Part shown: piece by piece, positions 33,894 to 48,200 of the stretch | Numbering within the stretch: the first letter of the stretch is position 1 | Layout: each line of letters begins with the position of its first letter | Assembly: GCA_963965975.1 (NCBI GenBank) | Contig: OZ014417.1 | Coordinates: forward strand, 1,240,001-1,304,000 | Reading direction: 5' to 3' | DNA length: 64,000 nt | Origin: Xestospongia bergquistia | Taxonomy: Eukaryota; Porifera; Demospongiae; Haplosclerida; Petrosiidae | Notes under the pieces: generated by a model | What the model was told of the DNA's origin: nothing | The model's input: only the letters and a program-made list of their open reading frames with translations | Database searches by the model: none | Program-made: the position numbers and the translations under genes

Positions 33894-36800
33894 ATGGCAA
33901 TATTGCTGTGTGTACTATTAATTGCACTCTCATTTCATCAAACTGCAGGTGAGATACAGCAAAGCAAGTTTTTATATCATAGTTTCGTTAATGCATAATG
34001 CCAAAAAAATCTCTTTTCCTTATAATTAAGGATCCTGTACTAACGGCAACGTCACACTCCAAGGTGGCTCTAACCAGTACGAGGGTCGAGTTGAAGTTTG
34101 CATTAATGATACTTGGAACACCGTCTGTGATAATGGTTGGGGATCTGCTGATGCCAGAGTGGTTTGCAAACAGCTTGGATATTCCTACACAGGCTGTAAG
34201 CTAAGTGTTAGATGTATATATAGACGTAGCTTATACGAAAATTACTCCTTGTTTACATTTATTATCATCTGTACCTTTTGAACAAGCTATAGTTTCAGAT
34301 ACAAATATATATATATATACCATTTCGACAACAGATGATGAATGGTGCAATTTTCTGATTTGTATCTGAAACTATAGCTTGTTCAAAAGGTATAGATGAC
34401 AATAAATGTAAACAAGGAGTAATTTTCGTATAAAGCCCGAAGAATTGCGATAAAATTTGTATATCAACAATTACTTCTTGCTAAACAGTTGGGTTAAAAG
34501 CATGATGTAATGTTGTTAATCGTAATCAATGACAGCAAAATTAAAATCAGCGAAATAGTATGACGTAATACTAACCATATTGTACCAACCTTAGAAATTT
34601 TGGATACATGGCTGCTGACCTTCGTGAACCATCTACAAGCTACTGGGGCAACATTAATATTAGAACATATTCACAGAACCAAGTTCAACTCCTTCAATCA
34701 ACTATTTCTCACTATTTGCTTAACTTAAATCTCAATATTCCTATTCATGAAATAGCTCATCATTTCAAGATATTTCAGACAACTGCTTCAAATATTCCAT
34801 CACATATATAGATCTACAAAGAACCAAGTTAGATGAACTGCTTTCTTCCAAGAGAACAGATTTGTAAACATTTCCAAACGTATTCAAGAAGTATCTGAAA
34901 ACTGATGCTAATGAGGCCTAGGTTTTTATCAAAAATAAACTAGATAGAATGGGGTGTCTCTGTAATGGCAGATAGAAGGTTTACCATCAGAGTATTTCGA
35001 ATTAGGAACATGGTATGCTTTAATTCTTCCACTTCCTTTAGCATATCAGCTTTGTTGAGGTTTGTACTCTTAACTGATGATACGCAATATTAATGAAACA
35101 AACAAAATCGCTTTCATTTCATTCTTTCTAACGATTGTGGTATTTGATTTTGACCTTTTTCTCTGAGTAATTCTGGTCTAGGATCAAAACCTTTCATGTT
35201 TTGTACTCTGTGCTTTCTTTGTTTAACAAGTTCATACTTCTCAAATGTAGTTTCAGATATTTTCAATGCCAATTCTTTATATATCTTAGCAAAATGTATA
35301 TATATATGCACATGGGATTGTTTCATCCTTAAGCTTGCTGGTATCTGTTGGCAATTAGTTTTTGTGAACTGAATAGCTTAAATGTTATTAAAGCATGTAA
35401 CTAGGGCAGAACACAAACACAGCTATAGACGACCTATACAAAATATAAAGGTATTGAAATGTGTTTTTTTTTTTAATTTTAAGCAATAAGTGTACTGGTA
35501 AAAGTTGCTGCATGGTTTCATGACCTATATACACTTGCTTTCACTATTTCTTTATTGACATATTAGTGGCCTACATAATGTTGTGTACGTTATTACACTT
35601 GTTTAAAAATACAATGACACATGTCATAGCAATTTTTGTCCTAACGAAAATTTGTCCTAGGATAAAAAAAATATTTTATCCTATTGACAAAAAATTATCC
35701 TAGGACATAAATAACTTGCTGCCAATTTTTTATCCTAGGATAAAATTTCTTATAATACTTTTTATCCTAGGATAAAATGTTTCAAGATAACTATAGTAGT
35801 CGAACAATATAAACTTCTCTTAAGTTAAAAAGATATTCAGAATACATTTTGTCTTAAAGTAGTAACACACAACTATTACAAAAATAACAAAGAAAATAAA
35901 GTCTACAGAAACTATTTAAAAATAACTAGGACAAAAAATTAAGGGTTGCAATACCAACGTGCAGCTTTATTGTCACGCACTACATCTGGTACATTCACAC
36001 ATAAATCCATATGATACCACTCTTTGTGCATGCATGCATCACATTTGATCATTTCTAATATTTCAGGCATTCTGCACAAACAGTATATGGAATATATAAA
36101 TGTAGCTGAGACTTTAGTGACTTTTATTCCAATCCTTCTAGTTGGAAAGTCTTTAAAGCTGCCTTCAGTCAGACATAAATGTAAATGACCTGTCATTTTT
36201 GTTTGCTCAAACATGTATCTACTAGGATCATCTCCTTTGGCTAAAATTGAGATAAATGCGAGAGCAAACAGCCCACAATCAGCTGATCCAGCTTGCAATT
36301 GACAATGACAATACCTACATAAGTAAACAACAAAATTGATAATAAGTAACCGTGCAAATGTTCATACTTGAGAGTGACTTCTTTCTTTTGTATTGGAAGA
36401 CACAAAATAGCAGATATTTGTCTTTTAAGACTCTCAGTTAGAGCAGGCCTCATGCTATCATAAACATTAACCTCGCCTAATTTACAAGCAATAGTTGAAA
36501 TAGCAATCCAATGGCCACATCCAGTATGTAAGACCTGGACAAATTCTGATGTCATTATATTGAAAGTCAATGTCAGGCCTAGATTTGTGTTTGAAAGCCA
36601 CAGATGTGTGGATGAGCTTGAAGTATTAGGTTTTGGGCTGCATTCACAAGCTTGTCATTTAGCCAATCTCCACTTATCAGAATATGCTCATCATATTTAG
36701 ACAATCCATCCACCCATTTCTCTTGTGTATGTGGAGTAGACAGAAGAACCAGCTTTTTAGATTAAATTCAGCTTTTTATTGGAGAAAGAGAATGACATCC

Positions 36801-39202
36801 AATTGGAATAAAAACAGGATGAAAACCAGTTTCTTCAATCATTGAGCTACAGAATAAGGCTTTGGTATCATGGAACTGGATGAAGCCTTTGTTAAATTTA
36901 GGGAAGACTTGTGAATTTTGTTGACTCCCAATTACAGTTTGAGTGGGAAGACTTAAATGGCATAACAGGAGACAAGACAATGATGTCAAAGAAAGACCTA
37001 ATAGGAGATTGGGAGTGGTGGAAGTTACCATGAAAGGATGAAGACTGGACATGACGAGAAGATGAGGACTGAGAATGTTGAGTTATCATTCTTTAACAGA
37101 CACTGAGATTGTCGTGAATTGTCATCTCTTGATGGAGACTGCGATTGTTGTGAGATATCATCATCTATTAATGGAGACTGAGATTGTTGTGGGGTACTGT
37201 CATTTGATGACTTAAGTGAAGATTGAAGCTTGGAATTGTTGAATGAACTGGAATTGGATACAATTCAAGATATGATGTCAGAGGCTTCTTATTGACTCTT
37301 TGGCAAATGTCACAAGTTGCAATCTATAGTGTTAGTAGCTAAAAACAATTTTGTTTGTTTTCCTTAACTAATCGTTTCTTTTACATCTTTTTTCCACAAT
37401 ATAGAGGTAAACTTAGATCAAATTCATCAAAATCATCTCTCTCTGCCTCTGCCATACTTCTCAGCTCTCTTTTCAAAAAGTAACACGTTACTGAAGGTCA
37501 ACAGCCTTCTTTCACATTTTACTGCATTCTTTGAGTTAGCATAAGTATTGTTCGTCAGTTTACTGCATTTTTCTAGGTTAGCATGATTGGAATCAGCCAT
37601 TTTGATCTGGTAGGACAAAAATTTACAACAGCGGACAAAAAATTTCAGCAGATACGTTAAATTATTTTGTCCTAGGACAAAAATTTTCGGGGGGGACAAA
37701 TTTTTTCGTGACAGACAGCAGTACAGTCTCATGTCACATACTCCCAACACACTGTTTTAAACAAAAACTTTTTTCAATACCATTGTCGCCTTGTACAACC
37801 CAGATCTCATAGATAATATCATGGAAGATTTGATAAAAATGTATGTTGTATTCCGTTTCGAACTTGTAATTACTACTAACATGTCCTGATGAGAAGTGAA
37901 CAAATCTATGTTTGAGTACTTTTTTCCTTGCTTATTACTTACACCTTCAGCTTGGTAAGCATACGACATTCCCTGAGATAGAGAAGGAAATCTGACTCCA
38001 GACCTTTAACATTATCTAGTGCAATACTGCGTTAACATGTACAATGGATAGAAAAGAAAATGGAGGCACATCTAATCCCGCCTCAACTATTTTTATTATT
38101 ATTATTAAAACGCAAAAGACACTCAATAGCAAAGCTAATATGAAGAGTATCAAAAACAATAGAAATAGGAGATGAATGATTTATGAAGAGTGATGATATT
38201 AACAGGTGAACAAATGAATAAATATGAACAACATGTATGATATATTTCTGATAATTTTAATGTAAATAAGAAATATTTTGCTTGAACTGACTTGCAGAGT
38301 TGAGATCTTTGAGTGATGAGGGAAGGGAATTCCACAGGGAAATAGCACTGGGAAGGAAGGAGTTGAGGGTAGCAGAAGATCTGGAGAAGGGCAGGTTCAG
38401 GTTTAAAGGGTGGGAAGAACGTAAATTATAAGAGGATTGGTTTTGAAATGAAAAAGAGCCAGCAGGAATGTAGAGCTTACTAAAGATGAACTTGTATAAA
38501 AGGACAAGCTTGGATGTTGTTATACGGGAGGATAGAGAAGGAAGATTGAAGAGTTGTAAAAGTAGAGGGTAATCAGAGGTCCAATTTACCGCAGAGTTTT
38601 AGGGCAAAATGTTGAACTTTTTCTAATTTGTTGATGTTAGAAATGGAATATGGATCCTAAACAGATGAGCTGTACATAAGGATGGGGAGGATTAATGTCA
38701 AATACAATTTAATAAGAACAGAAGAAGAGTTATAGTAAAATTGATGGTTTAGATTTGACCCAGGAAGAGAGAATATTAACGTTAGATTGTGCAAGTGAAA
38801 ATTCAAGGAATGATTTGAAGGGACACGGACGTTGTCAGCATATAGGATGATTGATGAAGTTGAGGAGAAAGGTAACTGGAATATGTCATTCATATACAAA
38901 ATGAAGAGAAGTGGTCCAAGAATCGAGCCTTGAGGAACACCAGATAGGACGGGGGACTTAGAAGAGGAACAGCCATCAACAACAACCTGCTGTGACAGAA
39001 GTGTGAGATAGCTTTGAAGCCAAATGATAAGGTGATTTGCCTTCTTTTTCTTTCAATTACAAGATAGGTACTATCCACATCAACTACTTTTGCTCCTTTG
39101 GCCTATGCCTCTCAAGTTCTGTTTAAGTATGGTAACAAACCCTTTAATATTATAGAATTATCTTATTTTATATCAGCTAGCTCCTGCTTTCAATCACTCC
39201 AG

Positions 39203-39267
<65 letters not shown>

Positions 39268-42200
39268 TATATATATATATATATATGCACAGTCATAGCA
39301 AAGAAATCACCATTTAACTGCTCCAAGCTATGTTTGTCTAAAGGTTTTGAATTATTTCACTCTCTTCAAGGTCTAACACGAATTTTATTGTAAAGTGTTT
39401 GGATAACACTCCAAACCTCATTCTCGCAGTATAATATATATTCAAATAAATAGAAACATTTAATAAAAATGAGGTAAATGTAGGTATTATCAGTCCAATG
39501 CAAAGAGTGCAAACAAATGTAGGGATGGCAATTGCATCATCCCTACATATAACACAGAATATAACAATATCTCACAAATATAATATTATTTAAGTGATTT
39601 AGATAGTTGGTAATTAAATTGTTTATGCTATCAGTATTATACTATTATGGAAGGGATGATGCAAATCATGCAATTCCCATCTCTACTATCTCATTTGTAT
39701 TGGACTGATGTTAGCCATCCCTACATTTACTTCTTTTTTTATAAAGTTGTTTCTATTTACTTGTTTCCTTGATTGTATTAAATGCAAGACTTTTAAGCTG
39801 TATATAATGATACTTCATTTAATGTGTCATAGCTAGGCTTACAGTCATTAGCTTATTAGTCACATAATAATTATTCTGGACTATACTTTTATATTCTCCT
39901 TTTTCATCCATTTCTTTCTGTTAATATTATTTAATCATTAAAGATGGCTTCTGAATACTGAATATTAGCTTTTGATAGTAAAATACTGAAATTACTTGCT
40001 TTCGTTTCAAAAACATTCAAAATGTGATATGCAAGAGCGGATGATTCGTTTCATATTGTGTTGTATGCTGAAAATGGTGGCAAGCCATTTTTTTACTTAT
40101 TGAGTTATTGTGAACAGAGGTAGAAGATTTCAATGGATAATCTGGGCCATTCCTACATAGAAACTGCTACCACATGTCTCATACAAAAATTGTGAGGACT
40201 GTCCAAAGTTCACTGTTTTTGCCATTGGCTGCAGTTAGCATTACGTCATACTTCTTTTTATTTCAGCAGCACCCCATACTAATTATTATTTTATTGGCTT
40301 TCAATTAATATTAATTACACTATATAATTGATTGGTTGATTTAACCAATAAAATATTGTTATACAGGCTAGATTTAACAAACTGACTTTGATCAAAAAGT
40401 AAACATAACATGATCTCGTTACCAATGTCCTACTGCTTTCAAAATAGTGTTACTTTTACTTTTTACATATGTAACCTGTATGACCATTTATTAGTTAAAT
40501 AAATAAATCAATTTTTAATGTTATACATGTACATATACATACTTACATGTATATATACTTACATCTCTATTATAATTTATTATGAAACTACATGTCAGTT
40601 AATGCATTCATTTACCTTAAAACATTGATACACAGTTTTGTTATATATTAGATGGCCATCCAACATATAATGCTTACTTTGGACAAGGCACTGGAACAGT
40701 AGCTCTAGAGCTGGTTGCTTGTACTGGCAGTGAGACTTCTCTGCTGTCTTGCCCGTCAAACACCATTTTTCAAACAACTTGTTCTCACTCTGATGATGCT
40801 GGGGTCATTTGTCAAGGTAATTTACAATATGAAAGTATCAACTTACTATATAATACATGGGTATCAATGTTTTAATTTACAATTTAGCTCCATGTGCTAA
40901 TGGAGATCTTCGTCTTGCTGGTGGTAATGTTGAACATGAAGGGAGAGTAGAGATATGTCTTGGAAATGTTTGGGGCACAATTTGTCATAATTACTGGGAC
41001 AATACAGATGCTCAGGTAGTTTGTAGTAAACTTGGATATCTAAAAACAGGTATTTTAAATGCAATATTTGCTTAGCAAGCCATATTTCTTTTACTAAAGA
41101 TGCAGTTGCATTCCGTTATGCCAAGTTTGGTCACGGAAGAGGTAGTATTTACCTTGATGATGTACAATGTAGTGGATCTGAGACAAGTTTACTTAGTTGC
41201 TCTTATGATTCCAACACTATTTACTGTAGTCATGGTCATGATGCTGGAGTAAGATGTCAAGGTGCATAATAGTTACTTTGTATGATGTACTGTTCCTTTA
41301 TATTCCAGTTAACTCCACTGTGAACTGTACTTATGGTGATGTGAGATTGATGGGTGGCTCAACAGACTATGAAGGTAGAGTAGAAGTCTGTATCAATGGA
41401 GTGTGGGGCACAGTATGTGATGATAGTTGGGGAAGTAGCGATGCTACTGTTGTCTGCAAACAACTAGGATATGCTTACACTGGATGTAAGATTAAACCAT
41501 TTGACATCTCATTTAAAACCATCTCGCGTCACAGATGGCCTAGCTCAAGCTAATTCTCGCTATGGTGCCAGTAGCGGAAAAATCTGGCTTGATGATGTAG
41601 CCTGTACTTCATCTAGTAGTAAACTTTTACAATGTTCTAGTAGTCCTATTGGTTCTCACAGTTGCAGTCACTCTGATGAAGCCGGTGTCAAATGTGAAGG
41701 TAGAATAACTTTAAGACAATGATATTGTCATAGGGATGTTATCTGTTAGCTCCATGTGCTAATGGAGATCTTCGTCTTGCTGGTGGTAATGTTGAACATG
41801 AAGGGAGAGTAGAGATATGTCTTGGAAATGTTTGGGGCACAATTTGTCATGATTACTGGGACAATACAGATGCTCAGGTAGTTTGTAGTAAACTTGGATA
41901 TCTAAAAACAGGTATTTTAAATGCAATATTTGCTTAGCAAGCCATATTTCTTTTACTACAGATGCAGTTGCATTCCGTTATGCCAAGTTTGGTTACGGAA
42001 GAGGTAGTATTTACCTTGATGATGTACAATGTAGTGGATCTGAGACAAGTTTACTAAGTTGCTCTTATGATTCCAACACTGGTGACTGTAGTCATAGTCA
42101 CGATGCTGGAGTAAGATGTCAAGGTGCATAATAGTTACTTTGTATGATGTATTGTTCGTTTATATTCCAGTTAACTCCACTGTGAACTGTATTTATGGTG

Positions 42201-45200
42201 ATGTGAGATTGGTGGGTGGCTCAACAGACTATGAAGGTAGAGTAGAAGTCTGTATCAATGGAGTGTGGGGGACAGTATGTGATGATAGTTGGGGAAGTAG
42301 CGATGCTACTGTTGTCTGCAAACAACTAGGATATGCTTACACTGGATGTAAGATTAAACCATTTGACATCTCATTTAAAACCATCTCGCGTCACAGATGG
42401 CCTAGCTCAAGCTAATTCTCGCTATGGTGCCAGTAGCGGAAAAATCTGGCTTGATGATGTAGCCTGTACTTCATCTAATAGTAAACTTTTACAATGTTCT
42501 AGTAGTCCTATTGGTTCTCACAGTTGCGGTCACTCTAATGAAGCTGGTGTCAAATGTGAAGGTAGAATATTTTTAAGACAATGATATTGTCATAGGGATG
42601 TTATCTGTTAGCTCCATGTGCTAATGGGGATCTTCGTCTTGCTGGTGGTAATGTTGAACATGAAGGGAGAGTAGAGATATGTCTTGGAAATGTTTGGGGC
42701 ACAATTTGTCATGATTACTGGGACAATACAGATGCTCAGGTAGTTTGTAGTAAACTTGGATATTTAAAAACAGGTATTTTAAATGCAATATTTGCTTAGC
42801 AAGCCATATTTCTTTTACTACAGATGCAGTTGCATTCCGTTATGCCAAGTTTGGTAACGGAAGAGGTAGTATTTACCTTGATGATGTACAATGTAGTGGA
42901 TCTGAGACAAGTTTACTAAGTTGCTCTTATGATTCCAACACTGGTGACTGTAGTCATAGTCACGATGCTGGAGTAAGATGTCAAGGTGCATATTAGTTAC
43001 TTTGTATGATGTACTTACTGTTCGTTTATACTCCAGTTAACTCCACTGTGAACTGTATTTATGGTGATGTGAGATTGGTGAGTGGCTCAACAGACTATGA
43101 AGGTAGAGTAGAAGTCTGTATCAATGGAGTGTGGGGGACAGTATGTGATGATAGTTGGGGAAGTAGCGATGCTACTGTTGTCTGCAAACAACTAGGATAT
43201 GCTTACACTGGATGTAAGATTAAACCATTTGACATCTCATTTAAAACCATCTCGCGTCACAGATGGCCTAGCTCAAGCTAATTCTCGCTATGGTGCCAGT
43301 AGCGGAAAAATCTGGCTTGATGATGTAGCCTGTACTTCATCTAGTAGTAAACTTTTACAATGTTCTAGTAGTCCTATTGGTTCTCACAGTTGCAGTCACT
43401 CTGATGAAGCCGGTGTCAAATGTGAAGGTAGAATACCTTTAAGACAATGATATTGTCATAGTGATGTTATCTGTTAGCTCCATGTGCTAATGGGGATCTT
43501 CGTCTTGATGGTGGTAATGTTGAACATGAAGGGAGAGTAGAGATATGTCTTGGAAATGTTTGGGGCACAATTTGTCATGATTACTGGGACAATACAGATG
43601 CTCAGGTAGTTTGTAGTAACCTTGGATATCTAAAAACAGGTATTTTAAATGCAATATTTGCTTAGCAAGCCATATTTCTTTTACTACAGATGCAGTTGCA
43701 TTCCGTTATGCCAAGTTTGGTTACGGAAGAGGTAGTATTTACCTTGATGATGTACAATGTAGTGGATCTGAGACAAGTTTACTAAGTTGCTCTTATGATT
43801 CACACACTGATGACTGTAGTCATAGTCACGATGCTGGAGTAAGATGTCAAGGTGCATATTAGTTACTTTGTATGATGTCTTGTTCGTTTATATTCCAGTT
43901 AACTCCACTGTGAACTGTACTTATGGTGATGTGAGATTGGTGGGTGGCTCAACAGACTATGAAGGTAGAGTAGAAGTCTGTATCAATGGAGTGTGGGGGA
44001 CAGTATGTGATGATAGTTGGGGAAGTAGCGATGCTACTGTTGTCTGCAAACAACTAGGATATGCTTACACTGGATGTAAGATTAAACCATTTGACATCTC
44101 ATTTAAAACCATCTCGCATCACAGATGGCCTAGCTCAAGCTAATTCTCGCTATGGTGCCAGTAGCGGAAAAATCTGGCTTGATGATGTAGCCTGTACTTC
44201 ATCTAATAGTAAACTTTTACAATGTTCTAGTAGTCCTATTGGTTCTCACAGTTGCGGTCACTCTAATGAAGCCGGTGTCAAATGTGAAGGTAGAATAACT
44301 TTAAGACAATGATATTGTCATAGTGATGTTATCTGTTAGCTCCATGTGCTAATGGAGATCTTCGTCTTGCTGGTGGTAATGTTGAACATGAAGGGAGAGT
44401 AGAGATATGTCTTGGAAATGTTTGGGGCACAATTTGTCATGATTACTGGGACAATACAGATGCTCAGGTAGTTTGTAGTAAACTTGGATATCTAAAAACA
44501 GGTATTTTAAATGCAATATTTGCTTAGCAAGCCATATTTCTTTTACTACAGATGCAGTTGCATTCCGTTATGCCAAGTTTGGTTACGGAAGAGGTAGTAT
44601 TTACCTTGATGATGTACAATGTAGTGGATCTGAGACAAGTTTACTAAGTTGCTCTTATGATTCCAACACTGGTGACTGTAGTCATAGTCACGATGCTGGA
44701 GTAAGATGTCAAGGTGCATAATAGTTACTTTGTATGATGTATTGTTCGTTTATATTCCAGTTAACTCCACTGTGAACTGTATTTATGGTGATGTGAGATT
44801 GGTGGGTGGCTCAACAGACTATGAAGGTAGAGTAGAAGTCTGTATCAATGGAGTGTGGGGGACAGTATGTGATGATAGTTGGGGAAGTAGCGATGCTACT
44901 GTTGTCTGCAAACAACTAGGATATGCTTACACTGGATGTAAGATTAAACCATTTGACATCTCATTTAAAACCATCTCGCGTCACAGATGGCCTAGCTCAA
45001 GCTAATTCTCGCTATGGTGCCAGTAGCGGAAAAATCTGGCTTGATGATGTAGCCTGTACTTCATCTAGTAGTAAACTTTTACAATGTTCTAGTAGTCCTA
45101 TTGGTTCTCACAGTTGCAGTCACTCTGATGAAGCCGGTGTCAAATGTGAAGGTAGAATACCTTTAAGACAATGATATTGTCATAGTATGTTATCTGTTAG

Positions 45201-48200
45201 CTCCATGTGCTAATGGGGATCTTCGTCTTGCTGGTGGTAATGTTGAACATGAAGGGAGAGTAGAGATATGTCTTGGAAATGTTTGGGGCACAATTTGTCA
45301 TGATTACTGGGACAATACAGATGCTCAAGTAGTTTGTAGTAAACTTGGATATCTAAAAACAGGTATTTTAAATACAATATTTGCTTAGCAAGCCATATTT
45401 CTTTTACTACAGATGCAGTTGCATTCCGTTATGCCAAGTTTGGTTACGGAAGAGGTAGTATTTACCTTGATGATGTACAATGTAGTGGATCTGAGACAAG
45501 TTTACTAAGTTGCTCTTATGATTCACACACTGATGACTGTAGTCATAGTCACGATGCTGGAATAAGATGTCAAGGTGCATAATAGTTACTTTGTATGATG
45601 TACTGTTCGTTTATACTCCAGTTAACTCCACTGTGAACTGTATATATGGTGATGTGAGATTGGTGGGTGGCTCAACAGACTATGAAGGTAGAGTAGAAGT
45701 CTGTATCAATGGAGTGTGGGGCACAGTATGTGATGATAGTTGGGGAAGTAGCGATGCTACTGTTGTCTGCAAACAACTAGGATATGCTTACACTGGATGT
45801 AAGATTAAACCATTTGACATCTCATTTAAAACCATCTCGCGTCACAGATGGCCTAGCTCTAGTTAATTCTCGCTATGGTGCCAGTAGCGGAAAAATCTGG
45901 CTTGATGATGTAGCCTGTACTTCATCTAGTAGTAAACTTTTACAATGTTCTAGTAGTCCTATTGGTTCTCACAGTTGCAGTCACTCTGATGAAGCCGGTG
46001 TCAAATGTGAAGGTAGAATACCTTTAAAACAATGATATTGTCATAGTGATTTTATCTGTTAGCTCCATGTGCTAATGGAGATCTTCGTCTTGCTGGTGGT
46101 AATTTTGAACATGAAGGGAGAGTAGAGATATGTCTTGGAAATGTTTGGGGCACAATTTGTCATGATTACTGGGACAATACAGATGCTCAGGTAGTTTGTA
46201 GTAAACTTGGATATCTAAAAACAGGTATTTTAAATGCAATATTTGCTTAGCAAGCCATATTTCTTTTACTACAGATGCAGTTGCATTCCGTTATGCCAAG
46301 TTTGGTTACGGAAGAGGTAGTATTTACCTTGATGATGTACAATGTAGTGGATCTGAGACAAGTTTACTAAGTTGCTCTTATGATTCCAACACTGGTGACT
46401 GTAGTCATAGTCACGATGCTGGAGTAAGATGTCAAGGTGCATAATAGTTACTTTGTATGATGTACTGTTCGTTTATATTCCAGTTAACTCCACTGTGAAC
46501 TGTATTTATGGTGATGTGAGATTGATGGGTGGCTCAACAGACTATGAAGGTAGAGTAGAAGTCTGTATCAATGGAGTGTGGGGGACAGTATGTGATGATA
46601 GTTGGGGAAGTAGCGATGCTACTGTTGTCTGCAAACAACTAGGATATGCTTACACTGGATGTAAGATTAAACCATTTGACATCTCATTTAAAACCATCTC
46701 ACGTCACAGATGGCCTAGCTCAAGCTAATTCTCGCTATGGTGCCAGTAGCGGAAAAATCTGGCTTGATGATGTAGCCTGTACTTCATCTAATAGTAAACT
46801 TTTACAATGTTCTAGTAGTCCTATTGGTTCTCACAGTTGCGGTCACTCTAATGAAGCCGGTGTCAAATGTGAAGGTAGAATACCTTTAAGACAATGATAT
46901 TGTCATAGTGATGTTATCTGTTAGTTCCATGTGCTAATGGGGATCTTCGTCTTGATGGTGGTAATGTTGAACATGAAGGGAGAGTAGAGATATGTCTTGG
47001 AAATGTTTGGGGCACAATTTGTCATGATTACTGGGACAATACAGATGCTCAGGTAGTTTGTAGTAAACTTGGATATCTAAAAACAGGTATTTTAAATGCA
47101 ATATTTGCTTGGCAAGCCATATTTCTTTTACTACAGATGCAGTTGCATTCCGTTATGCCAAGTTTGGTAACGGAAGAGGTAGTATTTACCTTGATGATGT
47201 ACAATGTAGTGGATCTGAGACAAGTTTACTAAGTTGCTCTTATGATTCCAACACTGGTGACTGTAGTCATAGTCACGATGCTGGAGTAAGATGTCAAGGT
47301 GCATAATAGTTACTTTGTATGATGTACTGTTCGTTTATATTCCAGTTAACTCCACTGTGAACTGTATTTATGGTGATGTGAGATTGATGGGTGGCTCAAC
47401 AGACTATGAAGGTAGAGTAGAAGTCTGTATCAATGGAGTGTGGGGGACAGTATGTGATGATAGTTGGGGAAGTAGCGATGCTACTGTTGTCTGCAAACAA
47501 CTAGGATATGCTTACACTGGATGTAAGATTAAACCATTTGACATCTCATTTAAAACCATCTCGCGTCACAGATGGCCTAGCTCTAGCTAATTCTCGCTAT
47601 GGTGCCAGTAGCGGAAAAATCTGGCTTGATGATGTAGCCTGTACTTCATCTAGTAGTAAACTTTTACAATGTTCTAGTAGTCCTATTGGTTCTCACAGTT
47701 GCAGTCACTCTGATGAAGCCGGTGTCAAATGTGAAGGTAGAATACCTTTAAGACAATGATATAGTCATAGTGATGTTATCTGTTAGCTCCATGTGCTGAT
47801 GGAGATCTTCGTCTTGCTGGTGGTAATGTTGACCATGAAGGGAGAGTAGAGATATGTCTTGGAAATGTTTGGGGCACAATTTGTCATAATTACTGGGACA
47901 ATACAGATGCTCAGGTAGTTTGTAGTAAACTTGGATATCTAAAAACAGGTATTTTAAATGCAATATTTGCTTAGCAAGCCATATTTCTTTTACTACAGAT
48001 GCAGTTGCATTCCGTTATGCCAAGTTTGGTAACGGAAGAGGTAGTATTTACCTTGATGATGTACAATGTAGTGGATCTGAGACAAGTTTACTAAGTTGCA
48101 GTTATGATTCCAACACTATTTACTGTAGTCATGGTCATGATGCTGGAGTAAGATGTCAAGGTGCATATTAGTTACTTTGTATGATGTACTGTTTGTTTAT

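Larger units (their letters stand above)
34196..40651 (+). other. Giant intron 1b of gene 3, inside the first SRCR domain
   Basis: Donor GTAAGC after QLGYSYTG, acceptor ATATTAG before [10 protein letters not shown]. The corresponding intron of gene 2 (20330-22903) is 2.57 kb. It holds hairpin elements, a DNA transposon, a LINE and an AT microsatellite, listed separately. Stretches at 34608-34811 (plus) and 35114-35326 (minus) have small open frames shared in part with gene 2 intron 1 (about 21215-21480 and 21765-21825); they look like decayed element coding DNA, and I do not recognise them. Confidence 0.8.

Noticed and set aside
39098..39298. 66-codon frame with YIYIYI tract
   Set aside because: Translation of an AT microsatellite.
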